NCBI RefSeq assembly: GCF_029893355.1
Contig: NZ_JARZAI010000002.1
Coordinates: forward strand, 62,001-126,000
Length of the DNA: 64,000 nt
Origin: Kitasatospora sp. MAA4
GTDB taxonomy: Bacteria > Actinomycetota > Actinomycetes > Streptomycetales > Streptomycetaceae
Direction: 5' to 3'
Positions 1 to 13,265 of the stretch are shown piece by piece. The position numbers were made by a program, and so were the translations under genes. Positions within the stretch are counted from its first letter, which is position 1. Each line of letters opens with the position of its first letter. Under the pieces are notes generated by a model. It was not told the DNA's origin. It saw only the letters and a list, made by a program, of their open reading frames with translations, and ran no database searches.

Positions 1-2
1 AG

Positions 3-518
3 GTCAGCAACTGGCCCAACTACATCGGCTGGGCGGTGGGCCTGGCGATCGTGGTCGGCATCGTCTACTGGCTGATGCGCCAGGGCTGGAACTGGCGACG
101 GCACCTGCAGTCCGACCTACCGGCCCTGCCCGCCGTGCCGAGCGACCTCGGCCCGGCCATTCTGGAGAGCAGCGGCCGCTACCACGGCAGCACCACCGCC
201 GGGAACTGGCTCGACCGGGTGGTGGCCCACGGCCTGGGCGTCCGCAGCCTGGCCGAGCTGACCCTCACCGAGCGCGGCCTGCTGGTCGCCCGCCCTGGCG
301 CGGACGACCTGTGGATCCCCGCCGAGCGCCTGACGGGCGCCCGGACCGACTCCGGCATCGCCGGCAAGGTCGTCCCGGCCGGGCTGCTGGTCGTCACCTG
401 GACGCTGGAGGGCCGCGCGCTGGACTCGGGCTTCCGGCTGGACCACCCGGACGAGCACACCCGCTGGGTCACCGAACTCGCAACACGTACGACGAAGACG
501 GAAGGCGTAACACCATGA
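3..518 (+). CDS. Membrane-anchored PH-like hypothetical protein (5' partial)
   Basis: The reading frame is open to the left edge, so the true start lies outside the window; the in-window GTG at 36 falls inside a hydrophobic segment and is unlikely to be the start. What remains shows one transmembrane helix (about [16 protein letters not shown]) and then a soluble domain of about 130 residues rich in beta-type sequence, resembling the PH-like membrane proteins found upstream of carA in streptomycetes. The stop overlaps the carA start (ATGA at 515-518), so the two are translationally coupled inside the pyrimidine operon. No catalytic motif is visible and its function is unknown; the position suggests only co-expression with pyrimidine genes. 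Confidence 0.75.
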   Translation, partial: VSNWPNYIGWAVGLAIVVGIVYWLMRQGWNWRRHLQSDLPALPAVPSDLGPAILESSGRYHGSTTAGNWLDRVVAHGLGVRSLAELTLTERGLLVARPGADDLWIPAERLTGARTDSGIAGKVVPAGLLVVTWTLEGRALDSGFRLDHPDEHTRWVTELATRTTKTEGVTP

Positions 519-1696
519 CCGCACCTGCCCCCCTCACTACGAGGCAGCCCCGGGCTGCGCGCCGGGAGCGCGTGCCCGCCGTGCTCGTCCTGGAGGACGG
601 CCGGACCTTCCGCGGCCAGGCGTACGGCGCGACCGGCGAGACCTTCGGCGAGGCGGTCTTCAACACCGGCATGTCCGGCTACCAGGAGACCCTCACCGAC
701 CCGTCCTACCACCGCCAGGTGGTGGTCATGACGGCCCCGCAGATCGGCAACACCGGGGTCAACGACGAGGACCCCGAGTCGGCCCGGATCTGGGTGGCCG
801 GCTACGTGGTCCGCGACCCCGCTCGGGTCCCGTCCAACTGGCGCTCCAAGCGCTCGCTGGACGAGGAGCTGGCGAACCAGGGCGTCGTCGGCATCAGCGG
901 CATCGACACCCGCGCGCTCACCCGCCACCTGCGCGAGCGCGGCGCGATGCGGGTCGGCATCTTCTCCGGCCCCGCGCTGGCCGAGGAGAGCGAGCTGCTC
1001 GCCCGGGTGCTCCAGGCGCCCGAGATGAAGGGCGCCGACCTCTGCGCCGAGGTCGCCACCACCGAGCCGTACATCGTGCCGGCGGTGGGCGCCAAGCGCT
1101 TCACCGTCGCCGCCGTCGACCTCGGCATCAAGGCGATGACCCCGCAGCGGATGGCCGAGCGCGGCATCGAGGTGCACGTGCTGCCCGCCAACTCCACGGT
1201 CGAGGACATCTACGCGGTCGCCCCCGACGGCGTGTTCTTCTCCAACGGCCCGGGCGACCCGGCCACCGCCGACCACCAGGTCGCCGTGATGCAGGAGGTG
1301 CTGGCGCGCCGCACCCCGCTCTTCGGCATCTGCTTCGGCAACCAGATCCTCGGCCGCGCGCTGGGCTTCGGCACCTACAAGCTCAAGTACGGCCACCGCG
1401 GCATCAACCAGCCGGTGCAGGACCGCTCCACCGGCAAGGTGGAGGTCACCGCGCACAACCACGGCTTCGCCGTCGAGGCGCCGCTGGACAAGGTCAGCGA
1501 CACCCCGTACGGCCGGGCCGAGGTCTCCCACGTCTGCCTCAACGACAACGTCGTCGAGGGCCTGCAGTGCCTGGACGTCCCCGCCTTCAGCGTGCAGTAC
1601 CACCCCGAGGCGGCCGCCGGTCCGCACGACGCGGCCTACCTCTTCGACCGTTTTGTCGACCTCATGACGGCGTCGCACGCCAACGCAGGGAGCTGA
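515..1696 (+). CDS. carA: Carbamoyl-phosphate synthase small subunit
   Basis: This glutaminase subunit hydrolyses glutamine and delivers ammonia to CarB for carbamoyl phosphate, which feeds pyrimidine and arginine synthesis. The 393-residue protein has the CPSase small-chain N-terminal domain ([31 protein letters not shown]) and a class I glutamine amidotransferase domain. The nucleophile is Cys273 in [11 protein letters not shown], and His363/Glu365 lie in YHPEA. The ATG at 515 overlaps the preceding stop and carB follows after 3 bp. Length and motifs are normal for the family. Confidence 0.98.
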   Translation: MTAPAPLTTRQPRAARRERVPAVLVLEDGRTFRGQAYGATGETFGEAVFNTGMSGYQETLTDPSYHRQVVVMTAPQIGNTGVNDEDPESARIWVAGYVVRDPARVPSNWRSKRSLDEELANQGVVGISGIDTRALTRHLRERGAMRVGIFSGPALAEESELLARVLQAPEMKGADLCAEVATTEPYIVPAVGAKRFTVAAVDLGIKAMTPQRMAERGIEVHVLPANSTVEDIYAVAPDGVFFSNGPGDPATADHQVAVMQEVLARRTPLFGICFGNQILGRALGFGTYKLKYGHRGINQPVQDRSTGKVEVTAHNHGFAVEAPLDKVSDTPYGRAEVSHVCLNDNVVEGLQCLDVPAFSVQYHPEAAAGPHDAAYLFDRFVDLMTASHANAGS

Positions 1697-1699
1697 CCC

Positions 1700-5008
<3,309 letters not shown>

Positions 5009-5018
5009 CTCCATCATC

Positions 5019-5052
5019 AGTGGGGGGCACCGAAGGTCCGGTGCCTCCCACT
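5019..5052 (+). terminator. Stem-loop after carB
   Basis: Two 14-base arms (5019-5032 and 5039-5052) pair fully, with one G.U, around a 6-base loop (AAGGTC). There is no T-tract, so it may attenuate rather than end transcription before pyrD. Confidence 0.5.
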
Positions 5053-5092
5053 GTCATGTGTCATGCGCGTCATGCGAGGAAGGCCTCCCAGC

Positions 5093-6187
5093 TTGTACAA
5101 GATCCTGTTCAACCTCGTGTTCCGGAAGATGGACCCCGAGAAGGCCCACCACCTGGGCTTCTTCTGGATCCGGCTGGCCGCCTCGGTGCCGGGCCTGCGT
5201 CAGCTGGTCAAGCTGGTGCTGGCCCCGCAGGACCGGGCGCTGCGCACCACCGCGCTCGGGCTCGACCTGCCGGGCCCGTTCGGCCTGGGCGCCGGCTTCG
5301 ACAAGAACGCGGTGGGTGTCGACGGCCTGTCGATGCTCGGCTTCGACTTCGTCGAGATCGGCACCGTCACCGGTGAGCCGCAGCCGGGCAACCCGCTGCC
5401 GCGGCTCTTCCGGCTGGTCGAGGACCGCGCGCTGATCAACCGGATGGGCTTCAACAACCAGGGCTCGGCCCGGGTCGCGGCCCGGCTGGCCGCCCGCCCG
5501 CACACCAGCTCGACCCCGGTGATCGGCGTCAACATCGGCAAGACCAAGGTGGTCGAGGAGGCCGACGCGATCGCCGACTACGTCAAGAGCACCCAGCGGC
5601 TGGCCGCGCACGCCGACTACCTGGTGGTCAACGTCAGCTCGCCGAACACCCCCGGGCTGCGCAACCTGCAGGCCGTCTCGCACCTGGGCCCGCTGCTCGC
5701 AGCCGTCCGCGAGGCCGCCGACCAGGCCACCCCGTACCACGTCCCGCTGCTGGTCAAGATCGCCCCCGACCTGGCCGACGAGGACATCGACGCGGTCGCC
5801 GAGCTCGCCCTGGAGCTGCACCTGGACGGCATCATCGCGACCAACACCACGATCGGCCGCGGCGGCCTGCTGGCGCCGGCCGACCGGGTCGAGGCGATCG
5901 GCATGGGCGGGCTCTCCGGCGCGCCGCTCAAGGAGCGCTCGCTGGAGGTGCTCAAGCGCCTGCGCAAGCGCACCGAGGGCCGCCTCACGCTGGTCTCGGT
6001 CGGCGGCATCGAGACCGCCGACGACGCCTGGGAGCGGATCACGGCCGGCGCCGACCTGGTGCAGGGCTACAGCGCCTTCATCTACGAGGGCCCGTTCTGG
6101 ATGCGCAAGGTGCACAAGGGCCTGGGCGCCCACCTGCGCGCCAGCGGCTTCCGCACGATCGCCGAGGCGGTCGGCACCAAGGCCTGA
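5093..6187 (+). CDS. pyrD: Class 2 (quinone-dependent) dihydroorotate dehydrogenase
   Basis: Class 2 PyrD oxidises dihydroorotate to orotate and passes electrons to membrane quinones. The start chosen is TTG 5093, because GAGGAAGG (5076-5083) sits 9 bases upstream and the encoded [19 protein letters not shown] matches the amphipathic N-terminus of class 2 enzymes; the earlier ATGs lack a good RBS. Markers are [21 protein letters not shown] and [12 protein letters not shown], which carries the catalytic serine of class 2. The protein has 364 residues. It is followed by pyrK and a class 1B enzyme for the same reaction, so this organism appears to encode two dihydroorotate oxidation routes side by side. 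Confidence 0.95.
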   Translation: MYKILFNLVFRKMDPEKAHHLGFFWIRLAASVPGLRQLVKLVLAPQDRALRTTALGLDLPGPFGLGAGFDKNAVGVDGLSMLGFDFVEIGTVTGEPQPGNPLPRLFRLVEDRALINRMGFNNQGSARVAARLAARPHTSSTPVIGVNIGKTKVVEEADAIADYVKSTQRLAAHADYLVVNVSSPNTPGLRNLQAVSHLGPLLAAVREAADQATPYHVPLLVKIAPDLADEDIDAVAELALELHLDGIIATNTTIGRGGLLAPADRVEAIGMGGLSGAPLKERSLEVLKRLRKRTEGRLTLVSVGGIETADDAWERITAGADLVQGYSAFIYEGPFWMRKVHKGLGAHLRASGFRTIAEAVGTKA

Positions 6188-6284
6188 CGGTTCGTCACAG
6201 CCTGGGGGGATGTGACAGCTGGTGGACGGATTTGGGAGAGTTCGAACGCCAACCGGGCTCACGGCCGTCGAAAGGTGTCCTCGC

Positions 6285-7136
6285 ATGGCCAATCCCCTGC
6301 ACCTGCGGGCCGAGGTGCTCAGATGCGTCCCCGACGGCGCGTACCACCGCCTGGTGCTGCGCGCCCCCGGGGTGCCGGAGCGGGCCCGGCCGGGCCACTT
6401 CGCCACCCTGGCGGTGGGCGGGCCGGACTCCGCGATGCTGCTGCGCCGGGCGTTCTCGATCCACCGCGCCGACCCCGAGGCCGGGACGATCGAGCTGGTG
6501 GTGGCCGCGCGCGGCGCGGGCACCCGCCGGCTGGCCGCGGCCGAGCCGGGCGAGTCGCTGGACCTGATCGCCCCGCTCGGCACCCCGTTCCCGCTGCCGG
6601 ACGGCCCGGTCAGCGCCCTGCTGGTGGCCGAGGGCCACCACAGCGCGGTGCTGTTCGGTCTGGCCGCCGAGATCCAGCGGCGCGGCGGGCAGGTCGGCTT
6701 CATTCTCGGCGCTGCGTCCGCGGACCGGCTCCTCGGCGTGGCGCAGGCCCGCGAGCTCACCCGGGACGTCCTGGTGCTCACCGCGGACGGCTCGGCCGGG
6801 ATGGCCGGCCAGGTCACCGACCCGCTGGCGCAGGCCGTCGGCGCCATCGAGGCGAGCGTCGTCTACGCGGGCGGACCGATCCCGATGCTCCGGGCGGTCG
6901 GCGAGATCGCGGCGGAGCTGGAGGTGCGCAGTCACGTCGCGGTCGAGGCGGCGATGGCCTGCGGGGTCGGGATCTGCATGACCTGCGTGCTGCCGGTGGT
7001 CGGCGAGGACGGCGTCAGCCGCTTCGTCCGGTCCTGCACCGACGGGCCGGTCTTCGACGGCGCCCGGGTCCGCTGGGCCGACATCGGTACCGTTCCCCCC
7101 GACCTCGAAGGCGCCGCTGCGATGGGAGTCAGCTGA
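6285..7136 (+). CDS. pyrK: Dihydroorotate dehydrogenase B electron-transfer subunit (FAD, 2Fe-2S)
   Basis: PyrK carries electrons from class 1B dihydroorotate dehydrogenase to NAD through FAD and a [2Fe-2S] cluster. The 283-residue protein has a ferredoxin-reductase fold: the FAD-binding RRAFSIHRAD, a nucleotide-binding region near LLVAEGHHSAVLFGLAAE, and a C-terminal cluster motif CGVGICMTC followed about 20 residues later by RSCTDG, giving the four cysteine ligands of PyrK. Start ATG 6285 has GAAAGG 9 bases upstream. Its stop overlaps the next start (TGATG), tightly coupling it to the class 1B catalytic subunit. Confidence 0.93.
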   Translation: MANPLHLRAEVLRCVPDGAYHRLVLRAPGVPERARPGHFATLAVGGPDSAMLLRRAFSIHRADPEAGTIELVVAARGAGTRRLAAAEPGESLDLIAPLGTPFPLPDGPVSALLVAEGHHSAVLFGLAAEIQRRGGQVGFILGAASADRLLGVAQARELTRDVLVLTADGSAGMAGQVTDPLAQAVGAIEASVVYAGGPIPMLRAVGEIAAELEVRSHVAVEAAMACGVGICMTCVLPVVGEDGVSRFVRSCTDGPVFDGARVRWADIGTVPPDLEGAAAMGVS

Positions 7137-8089
7137 TGCAGCCGCAGGATGTCGACCTCAGTGCCCCGCTCGGCTCCACGGTGCTGCCCAACCCGCTGAG
7201 CACCGCGGCCGGCTGCGCCGGGTACGGGCGGGAGCTGGCGCGCTTCGTGCCGCTGGACGCGCTGGGCACCGTCACCACCAAGACGATCATGCCGTACCCG
7301 CGCTCCGGGCGGGCCACCCCGCGGCTGGCCGAGACGCCGTCCGGGATGCTCAACTCGATCGGGATGCCGGGCTCGGGCATCGACGCCTTCGTCCGCCAGG
7401 AGCTTCCCTGGCTGGCCGAGCGCGGCGCCCGGGTGCTGGTCTCGATCGCGGGGGAGCGGCTCGAGGAGTTCGCCGCGCTGGTGGAGCGGCTGAACGGGCA
7501 GCCCGGGGTGGCCGGCATCGAGCTCAACATCTCCTGCCCGAACACGGCCGACCGCGGCCTGTTCTTCGCCAGCAACCCCGCCACCTCGTACGACGTGGTC
7601 CGCGCGGTCCGCAAGGTCACCGACCCCGAACTGCCGGTCTACGCCAAGCTCTCGCCCGACGTCACCTCGATCACCGAGATCGCCGCGGCCTGCGTGCAGG
7701 CCGGGGCCGACGGGCTTTCGATGATCAACACCGCCCTCGGGATGGTCGTCGACCTGGAGACCATGCGCCCCGCGCTGGCCGACGGCACCGGTGGGCTCTC
7801 CGGCCCGGCGCTGCGGCCGATCGCGCTGCGCTGCGTCTACCAGGTGCACGCGGCGATGCTCGCCGAGCGGATCCCGCCGGTGCCGATCCTCGGCATGGGC
7901 GGCATCCGCAGCGGGCGGGACGCGCTGGAGTTCACCCTCGCCGGGGCCTCCGGGGTGGCCGTCGGCACCGCGCTCTTCAACGACCCCGGCGCCCCGCTTC
8001 GGATCCTGGACGAGCTGCGCGCCGAGCTGGCTGCCCGGGGCTTCGCCAAGTACACCGACGCGGTGGGACTCGCCCACCGCCCTCTCTAG
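7136..8089 (+). CDS. pyrDB: Class 1B dihydroorotate dehydrogenase catalytic subunit
   Basis: This is the FMN-containing catalytic subunit that works with PyrK and NAD. The class is shown by Cys134 in ELNISCPNT, where class 2 enzymes have serine, together with TTKTIMPYPRSGRATPR, the flavin loop AKLSPDV and the phosphate-binding GMGGIRSGRDALEF. The protein has 317 residues, typical of class 1B. It begins in the stop codon of pyrK and ends 16 bp before pyrF. Together with the upstream class 2 gene it gives two non-homologous electron routes for one pathway step. Confidence 0.94.
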   Translation: MQPQDVDLSAPLGSTVLPNPLSTAAGCAGYGRELARFVPLDALGTVTTKTIMPYPRSGRATPRLAETPSGMLNSIGMPGSGIDAFVRQELPWLAERGARVLVSIAGERLEEFAALVERLNGQPGVAGIELNISCPNTADRGLFFASNPATSYDVVRAVRKVTDPELPVYAKLSPDVTSITEIAAACVQAGADGLSMINTALGMVVDLETMRPALADGTGGLSGPALRPIALRCVYQVHAAMLAERIPPVPILGMGGIRSGRDALEFTLAGASGVAVGTALFNDPGAPLRILDELRAELAARGFAKYTDAVGLAHRPL

Positions 8090-8105
8090 AGTCTGGAAGG
8101 CATTC

Positions 8106-8933
8106 ATGACCACCTTCGGTACCCGGCTGCGCCACGCGATGGACACCCGCGGCCAGCTCTGCGTCGGCATCGACCCGCACGCAGCGCTGCTCGCCGCCTG
8201 GGGGCTGGGCGACGACCTGGCCGGTCTGGAGACGTTCAGCCGCACGGTGGTCGAGGCGCTGGCCGACCGGGTCGCCGTGCTCAAGCCGCAGGCCGCCTTC
8301 TTCGAGCGCTTCGGCAGCAAGGGCGTCGCCGTCCTGGAGCGCAGCGTGGCCGACGCCCGGGCGGCCGGCGCGCTGGTGCTGATGGACGCCAAGCGCGGCG
8401 ACATCGGCTCCACCATGGCCGCCTACGCGGAGGCCTTCCTGTCGCCCGGCAGCCCGCTCTTCTCGGACGCCGTGACGGTCAGCCCCTACCTGGGCTTCGG
8501 CTCGCTGCAGCCCGCGCTGGACCTGGCCCGCGCCAACGACGCCGGCGTCTTCGCGCTGGCCCTCACTTCCAACCCCGAGGGCTTCGAGGTGCAGCGGGCG
8601 GTGGGTCCGGACGGCGTGAGCGTGGCGCAGGGCGTGCTGAACCGGCTGGCGGCCGAGAACAAGGGCGCCGAGCCGCTGGGCTCCTTCGGCGCGGTGGTCG
8701 GCGCGACGCTGGCCGACGCGGGCGCGGACCTGGCGATCAACGGACCCCTGCTGGCCCCCGGCATCGGCGCCCAGGGGGCGACCATGGCCGACCTGCCGCG
8801 GGTCTTCGGTGCCGAGGTCCGCAACGTGGTGCCCAGCGTCAGCCGGGACGTCCTCAAGCACGGGCCGTCGGTGAGCGCGCTGCGCCAGGCCGCGCAGCGC
8901 TTCGTCGAGGAGTACGCCGCGGCGGCGATGTGA
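8106..8933 (+). CDS. pyrF: Orotidine-5'-phosphate decarboxylase
   Basis: PyrF decarboxylates OMP to UMP, the last step of de novo pyrimidine synthesis. The 275-residue protein has the catalytic DxKxxD array in LMDAKRGDIGST, the N-terminal CVGIDPH and the longer form typical of actinobacterial (group 2) OMP decarboxylases. ATG 8106 is preceded by GGAAGG. It is the last pyr gene; a strong hairpin with a T-rich tail lies about 50 bp downstream. Confidence 0.96.
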   Translation: MTTFGTRLRHAMDTRGQLCVGIDPHAALLAAWGLGDDLAGLETFSRTVVEALADRVAVLKPQAAFFERFGSKGVAVLERSVADARAAGALVLMDAKRGDIGSTMAAYAEAFLSPGSPLFSDAVTVSPYLGFGSLQPALDLARANDAGVFALALTSNPEGFEVQRAVGPDGVSVAQGVLNRLAAENKGAEPLGSFGAVVGATLADAGADLAINGPLLAPGIGAQGATMADLPRVFGAEVRNVVPSVSRDVLKHGPSVSALRQAAQRFVEEYAAAAM

Positions 8934-8983
8934 GGCCCGTCACAGTCGCTTGACGAACAGGGGCCAAACCCGGCCGATTTCTC

Positions 8984-9025
8984 CCGAAAAGTCCTGGCCT
9001 ACCTAGGCTGACCAGGACTTTTCGG
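8984..9025 (+). terminator. Terminator of the pyrimidine operon
   Basis: Perfect 14-base inverted repeat CCGAAAAGTCCTGG (8984-8997) and CCAGGACTTTTCGG (9012-9025), with a 14-base loop and the T-rich tail CTTCTTTTCC. Confidence 0.8.
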
Positions 9026-9034
9026 CTTCTTTTC

Positions 9035-9063
9035 CTGACGTGGGCGCACAATGCGGGTAGTGT
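9035..9063 (+). promoter_or_regulatory. Putative promoter of mihF
   Basis: CTGACG (9035-9040), a 17-base spacer and TAGTGT (9058-9063) fit the streptomycete housekeeping consensus TTGACR-N17-TAGRRT. It lies just after the pyrF terminator, implying that mihF starts its own transcript with a leader of about 150 bases. Confidence 0.55.
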
Positions 9064-9218
9064 CCGGCGGTAGGTGCCCTTGGAGGTGCGATTCGCGTTG
9101 CTCTCGCAGGTCAGAGCGACGTGGCCGCACTTCGGCCGGAGTCCCCAGCGACTTCGGCAGGCCCCTGGCACCACCTGTCCTAGCACTTCATTTCCTTCCA
9201 GACCCTGAGGTGAACGGC

Positions 9219-9545
9219 GTGGCTCTTCCGCCCCTTACCCCTGAACAGCGCACCGCTGCGCTGGCCAAGGCCGCCGAGGCTCGCCGGGAGCGCGCCGAGG
9301 TGAAGAACCGGCTCAAGCACTCCGGAGCCTCCCTGCACGAGGTGATCAAGGCCGGCAAGGCCGACAACGAGGTCATCGGCAAGATGAAGGTCTCCGCGCT
9401 GCTGGAGAGCCTTCCGGGCGTCGGCAAGGTCCGCGCCAAGCAGATCATGGAGCGGCTCGGCATCAGCGAGAGCCGCCGGGTGCGCGGCCTCGGTACCAAC
9501 CAGATCGCCTCCCTGGAGCGCGAGTTCGGCGGCGCTGCATCCTGA
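9219..9545 (+). CDS. mihF: Actinobacterial integration host factor (sIHF)
   Basis: This is a small nucleoid-associated DNA-binding protein unique to actinobacteria, unrelated in sequence to E. coli IHF, that affects supercoiling and development. The 108-residue product starts at GTG 9219 (GAGGTGA 6 bases before) as ALPPLTPEQRTAALAKAAEA. It contains the helix-two-turns-helix type segment ESLPGVGKVRAKQIMERLG and ends SLEREFGG, the family signature. It sits between pyrF and gmk, its conserved place in streptomycetes. Confidence 0.95.
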   Translation: MALPPLTPEQRTAALAKAAEARRERAEVKNRLKHSGASLHEVIKAGKADNEVIGKMKVSALLESLPGVGKVRAKQIMERLGISESRRVRGLGTNQIASLEREFGGAAS

Positions 9546-9593
9546 CGCCACCCGGTGGTCTCCGGTTCGTCCGCGATCCGGGATAATCGGGGC

Positions 9594-10151
9594 ATGAGTG
9601 AACGTCCGCGGCTGACCGTGCTCTCCGGCCCTTCGGGGGTCGGCAAGAGCACGGTCGTCGCTCATATGAGGCAGCAGCACCCCGAGGTCTGGCTCTCGGT
9701 GTCGGCGACGACCCGCCACCCGAGGCCCGGCGAGCAGCAGGGGATCCACTACCACTTCGTCGACAACGACGAGTTCGACAAGCTGATCGCCAACGGCGAG
9801 CTGCTGGAGTGGGCGGTGTTCGCCGGCAACCGCTACGGCACACCCCGCTCCGCCGTGCAGGAGAGGCTGGAGCGCGGCGAACCCGTGCTGCTGGAGATCG
9901 ACCTGCAGGGTGCCCGCCAGGTGCGCGAGTCGATGCCCGAGGCGCAGCTGGTCTTCCTGGCCCCGCCGAGCTGGGACGAGCTGGTCCGCCGGCTCACCGG
10001 CCGCGGCACCGAGAAGCGGGACGTCATCGAGCAGCGGTTGGCGGCGGCGAAGGTCGAGCTGGCCGCCGAGCCGGAGTTCGACACCACGCTGGTCAACACC
10101 TCCGTCGAGCAGGTGGCGGCCGAACTGCTAACCTTGCTCGGTGTAGCCTGA
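9594..10151 (+). CDS. gmk: Guanylate kinase
   Basis: Gmk phosphorylates GMP to GDP with ATP. The 185-residue protein has the P-loop [11 protein letters not shown], the GMP-binding [20 protein letters not shown] and [12 protein letters not shown]. The annotated ATG (9594) has only a weak RBS (CGGGG); an in-frame GTG upstream adds residues not expected for the family. It is followed by a leader with GATC-rich inverted repeats before rpoZ. Confidence 0.96.
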   Translation: MSERPRLTVLSGPSGVGKSTVVAHMRQQHPEVWLSVSATTRHPRPGEQQGIHYHFVDNDEFDKLIANGELLEWAVFAGNRYGTPRSAVQERLERGEPVLLEIDLQGARQVRESMPEAQLVFLAPPSWDELVRRLTGRGTEKRDVIEQRLAAAKVELAAEPEFDTTLVNTSVEQVAAELLTLLGVA

Positions 10152-10194
10152 TCTGATCCTTCTGATGGTGATCTCTCCTGATCCCGATCAGATC
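10150..10194 (+). promoter_or_regulatory. GATC-rich inverted repeat between gmk and rpoZ
   Basis: GATCTGATC (10150-10158) is exactly complementary to GATCAGATC (10186-10194), and further TGATC/CTGAT units lie between. A T-rich stretch (TTTCTGTTTTTCC) follows near 10212. It may be a terminator or a leader structure for rpoZ. Confidence 0.4.
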
Positions 10195-10244
10195 GAGCCA
10201 GCTCGCTGAGATTTCTGTTTTTCCATCTTTCGGAAGGTTTTCGC

Positions 10245-10511
10245 GTGTCCTCTTCCATGACTGCTCCCGAGGGCATCATCAACCCGCCGATCGACGAGCT
10301 TCTTGAGGCCACCGACTCGAAGTACAGCCTGGTCATCTACGCCGCCAAGCGCGCGCGTCAGATCAACGCTTACTACTCGCAGCTCGGTGAGGGCCTCCTG
10401 GAGTACGTCGGCCCGCTGGTCGACACCCACGTGCACGAGAAGCCGCTGTCGATCGCGCTGCGCGAGATCAACGCCGGCATGCTCACGGCCGAGGCCGTCG
10501 ACGTCGCCTGA
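10245..10511 (+). CDS. rpoZ: RNA polymerase omega subunit
   Basis: Omega assists assembly and stability of RNA polymerase and in streptomycetes influences development and antibiotic production. The 88-residue product starts at GTG 10245, behind CGGAAGG. Its [20 protein letters not shown] and [20 protein letters not shown] match actinobacterial omega closely. A good intrinsic terminator follows. Confidence 0.97.
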   Translation: MSSSMTAPEGIINPPIDELLEATDSKYSLVIYAAKRARQINAYYSQLGEGLLEYVGPLVDTHVHEKPLSIALREINAGMLTAEAVDVA

Positions 10512-10526
10512 TTTTCCTATGTGAAG

Positions 10527-10557
10527 GGCCCGCTGGAGATCCTCCGGCGGGCCTTTT
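10527..10557 (+). terminator. Intrinsic terminator of rpoZ
   Basis: An 11-bp stem (10527-10537 with 10543-10553, one G.U) is followed directly by TTTT. Confidence 0.8.
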
Positions 10558-10608
10558 GCTGTGGTGCCATAGGGTGACCACGAGCCCAGTGGAGGAGTGG
10601 ACCAGCCC

Positions 10609-11811
10609 ATGCACCAGCCCCGTGTCGTCCTCGGAGTCAGCGGCGGGATCGCCGCGTACAAGGCCTGCGAACTGCTGCGCCGGTTCACCGAGTCCGGCCA
10701 CCAGGTGACCGTGGTGCCCACCGCGGCCTCGCTGCACTTCGTCGGCGAGGCGACCTGGGCCGCGCTCTCCGGCCGCCCGGCGGCCACCGAGACCTGGGAG
10801 CGGGTGCACGAGGTCCCGCACGTGCGGATCGGGCAGCAGGCCGACCTGGTGGTGGTCGCACCCGCCACCGCCGACCTGCTCGCCAAGGCGGCCCACGGCC
10901 TGGCCGACGACCTGCTGACCAACACGCTGCTGACCGCCCGCTGTCCGGTGGTCTTCGCCCCGGCGATGCACACCGAGATGTGGGAGCACCCCGCGACCCA
11001 GGAGAACGTCGCCACGCTGCGCCGGCGCGGCGCGATCGTGCTGGAGCCCGCGGTCGGCCGGCTCACCGGGGTGGACACCGGCAAGGGCCGGCTGCCCGAT
11101 CCGGGGGCGATCTTCGAGGCCTGCCGGCTGGTGCTGGCCCGCGGCGGTCTGCCGCTGGACCTGGCGGGCCGTCACGTGGTGGTCTCCGGCGGCGGCACCC
11201 GCGAGCCGCTGGATCCGGTGCGCTTCCTGGGCAACATCTCCTCCGGCAAGCAGGGCTACGCGCTGGCCGCCACCGCCGCCGCGCGCGGCGCCCGGGTCAC
11301 TCTGCTGGCCGCCAACACCGAGCTGCCGGACCCGGCCGGCGTCGATGTGGTGAAGGTCTCGACGGCGCTCCAGCTGCGCGAGGCGGCCCTCGCGGCCGCG
11401 GCCGACGCCGACGTGGTGGTGATGGCCGCCGCGGTGGCCGACTTCCGGCCCGCCGAGTACGCCGCCGTCAAGATCAAGAAGGTCGAGGGCGCGGAGCCCG
11501 CGCCGGTGGCGCTGGTCCGCAATCCCGACATCCTGGCGGAGCTCTCCGCGCACCGGGCGTCCGCCGCCCAGCTGGTGGTGGGCTTCGCCGCCGAGACCGA
11601 CCACGCCCTGGAACACGGACGGGCCAAGCTCACCCGAAAAGGCTGCGACCTCCTGGTGGTGAACGAGGTCGGCGCGGGCCGGGCTTTTGGTGCTGATACG
11701 AACGAAGCCGTCATCCTGGGGTCGGACGGCTCGGAGACGGTCGTCCCGCACGGTCCGAAGGAAGCCCTGGCGGACATCCTCTGGGACCTGGTGGCGCAGC
11801 GACTCAAGTGA
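10609..11811 (+). CDS. coaBC: Bifunctional phosphopantothenoylcysteine decarboxylase/synthetase
   Basis: CoaBC makes 4'-phosphopantetheine on the way to coenzyme A, the precursor of the ACP prosthetic groups used elsewhere in this window. The N-terminal flavoprotein (CoaC) half has VLGVSGGIAAYKACELLR and VVVAPATADLLAKAAHG. The C-terminal CoaB half has VVSGGGTREPLDPVRFLGN and AAAVADFRPAEYA. ATG 10609 is preferred over GTG 10597 because GGAGGAG (10591-10597) sits 11 bases before it. The product is 400 residues, full length. Confidence 0.96.
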   Translation: MHQPRVVLGVSGGIAAYKACELLRRFTESGHQVTVVPTAASLHFVGEATWAALSGRPAATETWERVHEVPHVRIGQQADLVVVAPATADLLAKAAHGLADDLLTNTLLTARCPVVFAPAMHTEMWEHPATQENVATLRRRGAIVLEPAVGRLTGVDTGKGRLPDPGAIFEACRLVLARGGLPLDLAGRHVVVSGGGTREPLDPVRFLGNISSGKQGYALAATAAARGARVTLLAANTELPDPAGVDVVKVSTALQLREAALAAAADADVVVMAAAVADFRPAEYAAVKIKKVEGAEPAPVALVRNPDILAELSAHRASAAQLVVGFAAETDHALEHGRAKLTRKGCDLLVVNEVGAGRAFGADTNEAVILGSDGSETVVPHGPKEALADILWDLVAQRLK

Positions 11812-11960
11812 CCAGTGGGTGAGACGGGAACCGGCCAAGTGATGGAGACAGTGTCGAACGCCGGGACCTGCCCGTTACACTCCAGGCATCAAGTCTTTCC
11901 GGATGCCCCGGCCCGGCCGGGAGCGTTCAGTCAGCAGCCGCTGCAACCCCAGGGAGCGCT

Positions 11961-13169
<1,209 letters not shown>

Positions 13170-13188
13170 CGCATTCGAGTCCGATCCG

Positions 13189-13227
13189 CGGGCGGCGGCC
13201 CACCCCGGCTGGGGTGGCCGCCGCCCG
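13189..13227 (+). terminator. Terminator of metK
   Basis: A near-perfect GC stem of about 17 bp with a one-base bulge, arms 13189-13206 and 13211-13227, is followed by a short T-rich stretch (GTTTCTG). Confidence 0.7.
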
Positions 13228-13265
13228 TGGCGTTTCTGTCAGAGCTTTCTGGTACGACTGGATCC

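Noticed and set aside
11812-11960. A SAM riboswitch upstream of metK
   Set aside because: No recognisable SAM-I or other aptamer pairing was found by eye in this 149-bp leader.
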